Shown in pieces: positions 6,008-10,552 of a stretch of 10,552 bases of DNA. The notes beneath the pieces are model-generated. The model was not told the origin of the DNA. It worked only from the letters and a program-made list of their open reading frames with translations, and did not search any database. A program made the translations under genes and the position numbers. Source of the DNA: CBFGWV01 sp965652545 (GTDB taxonomy: Bacteria > Pseudomonadota > Gammaproteobacteria > Competibacterales > Competibacteraceae); contig CBFGWV010000169.1 of the NCBI GenBank assembly GCA_965652545.1, positions 1 to 10,552 of the forward strand, given 5' to 3'. How positions within the stretch are numbered: position 1 is the first letter of the stretch; each line of letters opens with the position of its first letter.

Positions 6008-7063
6008 CTACCGGATGGAGTGTACTTGCAGCAACTGCGCGCCCACGCCGATGGCAATGGCCTCGGGAACCTTGCTGTGGATACCCGCGATACCGATGGG
6101 GCAGATCAGACGCGCCAGAGCGTCGTCGCCGTAACCCGCCTCGCGCAGGTGGCGCTCGAAGCGCTGGCGCTTGGAGGCCGACCCGATAAGGCCCAGATAG
6201 GCGAAGTCCGCACGCGCCAGGACGGCTTCGCATAGCAGCAGGTCCAGGCTGTGGTTGTGAGTCATGACGAGGTAGAAGCCACCCGCGGGCTGGCGAGCGA
6301 TGATCTCGAAGGCATCGCCGGTATGCGTATGGACGTTGGCGGCCACCTGGGGCGGGAATTCGTCGGGGCGGGCGTCGCACCAATCGATGCGGTCGACCAG
6401 CGGTGCGATGACCTTGACTACGGCGCGACCGACATGGCCGGCGCCGCACAGGATGAGACGAAAGCCGCCCGGGCGCAGAGTGCGCATCAGCAGCCGGCCG
6501 TCTGCGTCCGGCTCGCGCGGTTTGGCGCCGGACGGCGACCAGAGCAAATCGAGCGCTCCACTGCCAGCGTGGCGCGTGCGGGCTTCGATGACGGCGGCGC
6601 GACCATGCGGGTCCGCGTGCGCGCCTTGCCACGCCACTGGCACGACGGCCTCGTCAGTGACGATAAGTGCCCCCGCCCTCCCAGGGTGGGTGATGACCGT
6701 CACAGCCGCCTCGTTGTCGCGCGCGGCCGCAACGGCCGGCAGCCAGGCGGGGCTCGTATCCAGCCAGGCGTCGTAATGCAAGAACGCCACACCGCCGCAG
6801 CACTGGCTGAAGTCGGTACCCAGCACATAACGGTGCACCTTACCACCGGGGGGCAAGGCGTGGGCGCCGTCGAGGACGCGGCGGGCCAGGGTGATGGCCT
6901 CGTGTTCCAGCGTACCGCCGCCGATGGTGCCAAGAACGCTATCGCCCGTAACCACGATGGCGGCGCCGGGTTCGCGCGGGACGGAGCCGCGCACGGCGGC
7001 GACGGTCACCAGCACCCAGGGTGGCCGGCCGGCGCTCTGGATCAGACTGAGCCAATCGTTCAT
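6008..7063 (-). CDS. xdhC: Xanthine dehydrogenase accessory protein XdhC
   Basis: A 351-residue XdhC/CoxI-family protein. Members bind molybdenum cofactor, aid its sulfuration and insert it into xanthine dehydrogenase; they are not themselves the dehydrogenase. The N-terminal XdhC/CoxI domain shows VAAVRGSVPREPGA (21-34), an IGGGTLEHEA segment (47-56) and FSQCCGG (85-91), the paired-cysteine site typical of the family. The C-terminal half is a Rossmann-type domain: LILCGAGHVGRA (203-214), MTHNHSLD (267-274), then GLIGSASKR (291-299) and PIGIAGIHSKVPEAIA (322-337). Length matches the longer XdhC proteins. It is the last gene of the purine operon, 21 bp after guaD, so it is likely co-transcribed and supplied when guanine-derived xanthine must be oxidised. 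The XdhA/XdhB subunits it serves are not in the window, which is unusual since xdhC normally follows them. Confidence 0.92.
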   Translation of the reverse strand: MNDWLSLIQSAGRPPWVLVTVAAVRGSVPREPGAAIVVTGDSVLGTIGGGTLEHEAITLARRVLDGAHALPPGGKVHRYVLGTDFSQCCGGVAFLHYDAWLDTSPAWLPAVAAARDNEAAVTVITHPGRAGALIVTDEAVVPVAWQGAHADPHGRAAVIEARTRHAGSGALDLLWSPSGAKPREPDADGRLLMRTLRPGGFRLILCGAGHVGRAVVKVIAPLVDRIDWCDARPDEFPPQVAANVHTHTGDAFEIIARQPAGGFYLVMTHNHSLDLLLCEAVLARADFAYLGLIGSASKRQRFERHLREAGYGDDALARLICPIGIAGIHSKVPEAIAIGVGAQLLQVHSIR

Positions 7064-7084
7064 CGCGCGGTGCCCGGGTTCACG

Positions 7085-8395
7085 TCAGATGGCCCGGTCG
7101 CGTTGATGCAGGCACTGGCCGAGGACATGGGTGGCCTGCACGGCACGGTCGTCACCGAGCATGATCAAGGCGAACACGCGCTCGGCAAGATCAGTGACGC
7201 CGCTCAGACGCCGGCTGAGCAGCGGTATGGCGTCCGGGTCCAGCACCACGAAATCGGCCTCCTTGCCGGGCAGGAAGTTGCCGATGCGGTCGTCCAGATA
7301 CAGCGCGCGTGCGCCGCCGAGGGTGGCAAGGTACAGGGCACGCAGGGGTGAGAGCCTCTGCCCGTTCAGTTGCAGCACTTTGTAGCCTTCGCTCAAGGTG
7401 CGCAGTTGACTGAAACTGGTCCCACCACCGATGTCGGTAGCCAAACCCACGCGCACGCCAGCGGCGTCGGCGGCTTGCAGATCGAACAGGCCCGAGCCCA
7501 GGAACAGATTGGAGGTCGGGCAGAAGGCCATGCTGGCGCCGGTTGCGCCCATGCGGCGGCGGTCGGCCTCGTCCAGGTGCAGGCAGTGGGCGTAGACGGC
7601 GCGCTCGCGCAGCAGGCCGTAGCGGTCGTAGACATCCAGATAGCTGCGGCTCCAGGGAAAGAGCTCGGCGACCCAGGCGACCTCGTCGTGGTTCTCGGCC
7701 ACATGGGTGTGGACGAACACCTCCGGGTGCTCGCGTGCCAGGCGGCCGGCCTGTTCGAGCTGGGCATCGCTGGAGGTGATGGCAAAGCGCGGCGTGATGG
7801 CGTAGCCCAGGCGGTCCTGACCGTGCCAGCGCTCGATCAGCGCCTTGCTGTCGGCGTAGGCGGACTGCGGCGTATCGCACAGATCATCGGGCGCGTGCCG
7901 ATCCATGAGCACCTTGCCGGCGAGCATGCGCAGCTTGCGCGCAGCGCTGGCTTCGAAAAACGCGTCGATGGACTGGCGGTGCACGGTGCCCAGCACCAGC
8001 GCGGTGGTGGTGCCGTTGCGCAACAACTCGTCCAGGAACACCTCGGCGATGGCACGGGCATGGGCCGGGTCGGCGAAGCGGCGCTCGGCCGGAAAGGTGT
8101 AGCGGTTGAGCCATTGCAGCAGCTTCTCGCCATAGGAGGCGATGATCTCGGTTTGCGGGTAATGGACATGCGTGTCCACGAAGCCCGGCACGATGAGTCG
8201 CCCACGGTAGTCGGTCAGCGCCCAATCCGCCTCCAGTTGCGGCAGCAGGTCGGCCGCGCTGCCCAGCGCCGCCACCCGGCCGTCCTCGACCAGCAGCACG
8301 CCGTCGTCGAGATATTCCCAGGCATCACCGCTCAGGGCATCGCCCGGGTCGTGCAGGAAGTGCAGCAACGCCCCGCGAAAGGCCTGTCGGGTCAT
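7085..8395 (-). CDS. guaD: Guanine deaminase
   Basis: A 436-residue amidohydrolase that deaminates guanine to xanthine and ammonia with one zinc ion in the cytoplasm. The first metal ligands are in PGFVDTHVHYPQTE (70-83, His76 and His78), with EIIASYGEKLLQWL following as in guanine deaminases. Further ligands are in VHTHVAENHDEV (228-239), His270 (VYAHCLHL) and Asp321 (ATDIGGGTSFS). PTSNLFLGSGLF (293-304) is also characteristic of guanine deaminase rather than cytosine deaminase or chlorohydrolase relatives. Length is typical. The start ATG at 8395 overlaps the allA stop as ATGA, so translation is probably coupled. It feeds xanthine to the dehydrogenase matured by the next gene, xdhC. Identity is strong. 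Confidence 0.95.
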   Translation of the reverse strand: MTRQAFRGALLHFLHDPGDALSGDAWEYLDDGVLLVEDGRVAALGSAADLLPQLEADWALTDYRGRLIVPGFVDTHVHYPQTEIIASYGEKLLQWLNRYTFPAERRFADPAHARAIAEVFLDELLRNGTTTALVLGTVHRQSIDAFFEASAARKLRMLAGKVLMDRHAPDDLCDTPQSAYADSKALIERWHGQDRLGYAITPRFAITSSDAQLEQAGRLAREHPEVFVHTHVAENHDEVAWVAELFPWSRSYLDVYDRYGLLRERAVYAHCLHLDEADRRRMGATGASMAFCPTSNLFLGSGLFDLQAADAAGVRVGLATDIGGGTSFSQLRTLSEGYKVLQLNGQRLSPLRALYLATLGGARALYLDDRIGNFLPGKEADFVVLDPDAIPLLSRRLSGVTDLAERVFALIMLGDDRAVQATHVLGQCLHQRDRAI

Positions 8396-8898
8396 GCCGT
8401 TCCTCCGCGGATCAGCACCGTCTGGGTGAAGCGGTGTTCATCGCAATTGCCACCGGGACCGCCGCGGTCGACGATGAGATAGTCCAGCCCGACGGCCGGT
8501 GCGATCAGCGGCATGTGCCAGACACCGGGGCGGTAGTTGATACCCTGGCGCCCATTGCTGACGAAGGCGCGCAGATCACCCGGGCTGATGCCTTCCCCCG
8601 CCGGTCCGACGACGATGATCATGGGCGCATCGTGCAGGGGGATGAACGCCTGGCTGGCCAGCGGGTGGCGCTCGACCAGGGTGATTTGGTGGGGCAGCAC
8701 CGCGGCATGGTTGGCGCGGGCGATGCTGATCAGCACGCGCCCGCCCTCCCCCGGCTCGACCCTGGCCAGGTCGTGGAAGCGCTCGATACTGCCGGCATTG
8801 ATCGGGAAGTGCCGGGCGCCGGCGGTGTCGATCACATCGCCGAAGGGCTCGAAGCCTTCATGGGTCAGGGGCAGCAGGTCGATCGTCAATGTATCCAT
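8392..8898 (-). CDS. allA: Ureidoglycolate lyase
   Basis: A 168-residue AllA-type ureidoglycolate lyase, which splits ureidoglycolate into glyoxylate and urea. The N-terminus (LLPLTHEGFEPFGDVID, 8-24) is typical of the family. The core shows ERHPLASQAFIPL (77-89), the conserved segment 119-131 (GINYRPGVWHMPL) and VDRGGP..NCDEH (143-155). I placed the start at the ATG at 8898, two bases after the alc stop (TGAGCATG). A TTG at 8904 would add two residues and overlap alc. The end overlaps guaD by four bases (ATGA). Its place directly after allantoicase fits the two-urea branch, in which allantoicase makes its substrate. The product is not the NAD-linked ureidoglycolate dehydrogenase or the amidohydrolase alternative. 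Confidence 0.94.
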   Translation of the reverse strand: MDTLTIDLLPLTHEGFEPFGDVIDTAGARHFPINAGSIERFHDLARVEPGEGGRVLISIARANHAAVLPHQITLVERHPLASQAFIPLHDAPMIIVVGPAGEGISPGDLRAFVSNGRQGINYRPGVWHMPLIAPAVGLDYLIVDRGGPGGNCDEHRFTQTVLIRGGTA

Positions 8899-8900
8899 GC

Positions 8901-9887
8901 TCAACGCGCCAGATGGCCGAACACGCGCAACCGGCTCACCCCGCCATCGGGGATGATATTCAGGCGCACATGGGTGACGGGGCCGATGTCGGCGATCTGC
9001 GACTCGAAGCGGTGCACCGCGTCCATACTCAAGGCTTGCGGCGGCAGCAGCTCGGCCCAGAACATGCTCTGGGTGACCAGCGAGTCCTCGGTACCGCCGC
9101 TGACGAAGGCCGCCTGGATCGAGCAGCGGTCGGGGTAATTACCTTTGAAATGCGCCGTGTCGACCTCGATGGCTTTGATCAGCCCGGCATGCCCCAGGGC
9201 GAGGATGGCCCAGTCGTTGCCCGGCTCGCGCCGGCGCCGGGTCTCCCAGCCATCGCCCATATTGATGCCCCGGCCGGGCAGGTTGAGGTTCTGGATGCTG
9301 CCGTAGTGCTCGTCGTTGCAGGCGATCGCCCGCCCGCCATGCTCCAGGGCCAGCAGGTCGACGATGACACTGGGGTCATGGTTGTCCCAGTCGCAATGTG
9401 GCTCGCCGTATACGCGCAAACGCGCCACACCGCCGTCCGGGTAGATGTTCAGGCGTACATGGGTGTACACGCCGTTGTCGGCAATGGCATGAAAATGCTG
9501 GCTGTCACCGGACAGGCTGACCGAGGGCAGCACCTGCACCCACTGCGCATCGTCAGCCGGATCCCCGTGCGGACACCAGCACGCCTCGAGCGAAGCGGCC
9601 GGGGGGTAGTTGCCGGTGAAGTGGCGGGTGTCGATGTCCACCCCGCGCAAACGGCCGGCGCGGCCCAGACGCACCACGCAGTGGTCATGCCCGACACCGC
9701 GCTTGCGCCGGCTCTCCCACCCGTCCATCCACTTGCCATGGTCATCGTACTTGTCGGGGACGAACACCGGCTCACCCTGGGCCAGCATGCGCTGGGCCGG
9801 AGCGAAGAACTCGTCCGTCACCCGCACAGGCGCGGCGCCCAAACGGGTGTGGGCGAGATTGACGTAGCGGCTGAAGGGGTTGGGCAT
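8901..9887 (-). CDS. alc: Allantoicase
   Basis: A 328-residue allantoicase, converting allantoate to ureidoglycolate and urea. The protein is two tandem copies of the allantoicase jelly-roll repeat, as known for the family. The copies match visibly: MDGWESRRKR (54-63) with GDGWETRRRR (211-220), DTRHFTGNYP (86-95) with DTAHFKGNYP (243-252), and THVRLNIYPDGG (142-153) with THVRLNIIPDGG (305-316). Length agrees with bacterial members. The start ATG at 9887 has only a weak ribosome site (an AGGT about ten bases ahead), and just upstream lies the large heptad hairpin that separates it from uraD. This could lower its expression relative to uraD. It is followed by allA with a 2-bp gap. Having alc rather than an allantoate amidohydrolase means the cell releases urea and needs urease or export to use the nitrogen. 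Confidence 0.95.
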   Translation of the reverse strand: MPNPFSRYVNLAHTRLGAAPVRVTDEFFAPAQRMLAQGEPVFVPDKYDDHGKWMDGWESRRKRGVGHDHCVVRLGRAGRLRGVDIDTRHFTGNYPPAASLEACWCPHGDPADDAQWVQVLPSVSLSGDSQHFHAIADNGVYTHVRLNIYPDGGVARLRVYGEPHCDWDNHDPSVIVDLLALEHGGRAIACNDEHYGSIQNLNLPGRGINMGDGWETRRRREPGNDWAILALGHAGLIKAIEVDTAHFKGNYPDRCSIQAAFVSGGTEDSLVTQSMFWAELLPPQALSMDAVHRFESQIADIGPVTHVRLNIIPDGGVSRLRVFGHLAR

Positions 9888-9909
9888 AGGGCGGTGACCT
9901 AGGGTGGGG

Positions 9910-10011
9910 GTTTTAGGTTTTAAGTTTTAGGTTTTAAGTTTTAAGTGGCGCCCTGAGCGATGTGATCGCAGCCTTCCCGCTACTTAAAACTTAAAACTTA
10001 AAACTTAAAAC
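9910..10011. repeat. Facing tandem heptads forming a long near-perfect hairpin
   Basis: The left arm has five heptads GTTTTAR (9910-9944: G, A, G, A, A at the variable place), then GTGGCG. The right arm has CGCTAC, then four heptads TTAAAAC (9984-10011). Positions 9917-9950 pair with 9978-10011 over 34 bp, with two G:T positions (9930/9998 and 9947/9981) as the only departures, around a 27-nt loop (9951-9977). It is extremely AT-rich in the arms and unlike its surroundings. The right arm supplies the last codons and TAA stop of uraD. It could be a REP/MITE-like dispersed element, an intra-operon hairpin that protects or attenuates the message, or both. On the minus-strand transcript the two G:T pairs become C-A mismatches, but the stem would still be strong. 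No transposase is nearby. Confidence 0.85.
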
Positions 10012-10525
10012 CTTCCCCGAACAACACCTCCAAACGGAAACGGGCGATTTTATGGATTTCGCCGATGGCGGTTTCGAATTCGGTTTCGAGGTCATTCTGC
10101 AGACGGCGCTCGAACGCGGCGAGAATGGCGTGCCGGTTGCTGCCCTTGACCGCCATGATGAACGGAAAACCGAACCGCTCGCGGTAGGCGGCGTTGTAGT
10201 GGGTGAAGCGCTGGAACTCCTCGGGCGTGCACTGGGCGATGCCGGCGCCGGCCTGTTCCGCGCTGGACTCGGCGGTCAACTCACCGGCGATGGCGGCTTT
10301 GCCGGCTAGATCCGGGTGGGCGAGGATCAAGCCCATCAGGCGATCGCGCCCGGCGCCATCCACCACCGCCCGCAGCGCCCGCGCAAGGCCGGCGGCGGTG
10401 TCGGCATCCTCCGGTAAGCCGGCCCGGTACGCCGCCTGAGCGATCCACGGCGAGTGCTCGTACACCCCGCCGAATCGCTCGACGAACGCCGCCTCGCCCA
10501 GTACGCCCGGATGTTCACGCACCAT
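9998..10525 (-). CDS. uraD: 2-oxo-4-hydroxy-4-carboxy-5-ureidoimidazoline (OHCU) decarboxylase
   Basis: A 175-residue OHCU decarboxylase, which turns the OHCU made from 5-hydroxyisourate into S-allantoin. Landmarks are FGGVYEHSPWIAQ (18-30), the active-site LAHPDLAGKAA (68-78, His70), SAEQAGAG (88-95) with acidic/glutamine residues, and FPFIMAVKG (120-128). Length is normal. The ATG at 10525 has a strong GGAGG ribosome site, and an in-frame stop lies just upstream, so the start is secure. The C-terminus is odd: after EVLFGEG the last residues (FKF) and the TAA stop come from the heptad repeat, so the element has overwritten or defined the native end. This is the first operon gene seen; the upstream end lies 27 bp from the window edge, and allantoinase or urate-converting genes may sit there. 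alc follows after 110 bp. Confidence 0.95.
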   Translation of the reverse strand: MVREHPGVLGEAAFVERFGGVYEHSPWIAQAAYRAGLPEDADTAAGLARALRAVVDGAGRDRLMGLILAHPDLAGKAAIAGELTAESSAEQAGAGIAQCTPEEFQRFTHYNAAYRERFGFPFIMAVKGSNRHAILAAFERRLQNDLETEFETAIGEIHKIARFRLEVLFGEGFKF

Positions 10526-10532
10526 CGATATA

Positions 10533-10537
10533 CCTCC
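10533..10537 (-). promoter_or_regulatory. Ribosome binding site of uraD
   Basis: GGAGG on the minus strand, 7 nt before the ATG at 10525. It is the clearest Shine-Dalgarno site in the purine operon and decides the uraD start. Confidence 0.75.
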
Positions 10538-10552
10538 AAATCATCCAATGTA

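Noticed and set aside
6251..7351. 366-codon plus-strand open frame opposite xdhC
   Set aside because: It is a mirror of xdhC in GC-rich DNA. The opposite strand has full XdhC motifs, while this translation shows no recognisable domain and runs past the operon junction.
7370..8482. 370-codon plus-strand open frame opposite guaD
   Set aside because: Gln/Gly/His-rich translation typical of antisense frames; guaD on the minus strand has all metal ligands.
8889..9902. 337-codon plus-strand open frame opposite alc
   Set aside because: Antisense shadow of allantoicase, whose two internal repeats prove the minus frame.
9910..10011. CRISPR array
   Set aside because: The repeats are contiguous 7-mers without spacers and in opposing orientation, with no cas genes.

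Overview
The window is GC-rich and densely coded, with short intergenic gaps, coupled genes and a c-di-GMP signalling protein. This fits a high-GC proteobacterium, most likely a gammaproteobacterium, but nothing here fixes the genus. There are ten protein genes. One is cut by the left edge, and the right-hand operon probably continues past the right edge. I see no rRNA, tRNA, CRISPR array, insertion sequence or prophage gene.

Left part (1-3822). A minus-strand Asp/Glu racemase-superfamily gene (maleate isomerase / EutA-like, truncated at its C-terminus) diverges from a plus-strand GNAT acetyltransferase. Next on the plus strand is a signalling protein with an unusual order: a histidine-kinase-type phosphoacceptor helix, a receiver domain, then a PleD-like GGDEF diguanylate cyclase domain, with no kinase ATPase domain. 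Its 3' end overlaps, tail to tail, the 3' end of a minus-strand PLP-dependent threo-3-hydroxyaspartate/serine/threonine dehydratase.

Middle (3952-5908). An AraC-family regulator with a cupin-type sensor domain diverges from an alpha/beta hydrolase. The spacer is the most AT-rich stretch of the window apart from the heptad repeat near 10 kb. It holds a perfect 9-bp inverted repeat (TCGGACTTT / AAAGTCCGA): one arm abuts the regulator's start codon and the other lies upstream of the hydrolase. This looks like a self-contained regulator-target module.

Right part (6008-10525). A minus-strand purine catabolic operon is transcribed in the order uraD, alc, allA, guaD, xdhC. GuaD makes xanthine from guanine. 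XdhC matures the xanthine dehydrogenase that makes urate. UraD decarboxylates OHCU to allantoin. Allantoicase splits allantoate into ureidoglycolate and urea, and AllA releases glyoxylate and a second urea. Xanthine dehydrogenase subunits, urate oxidase, HIU hydrolase and allantoinase are not in the window and must lie elsewhere if the pathway is complete. The cell would gain urea nitrogen and glyoxylate carbon.

The most striking non-coding structure lies between uraD and alc. Tandem heptads (GTTTTAR x5 and TTAAAAC x4) face each other and form a near-perfect 34-bp hairpin. The uraD stop codon and last codons lie inside this element. The best leads for new biology are this repeat, the kinase-less phosphoacceptor-receiver-cyclase protein and the AraC/hydrolase operator.
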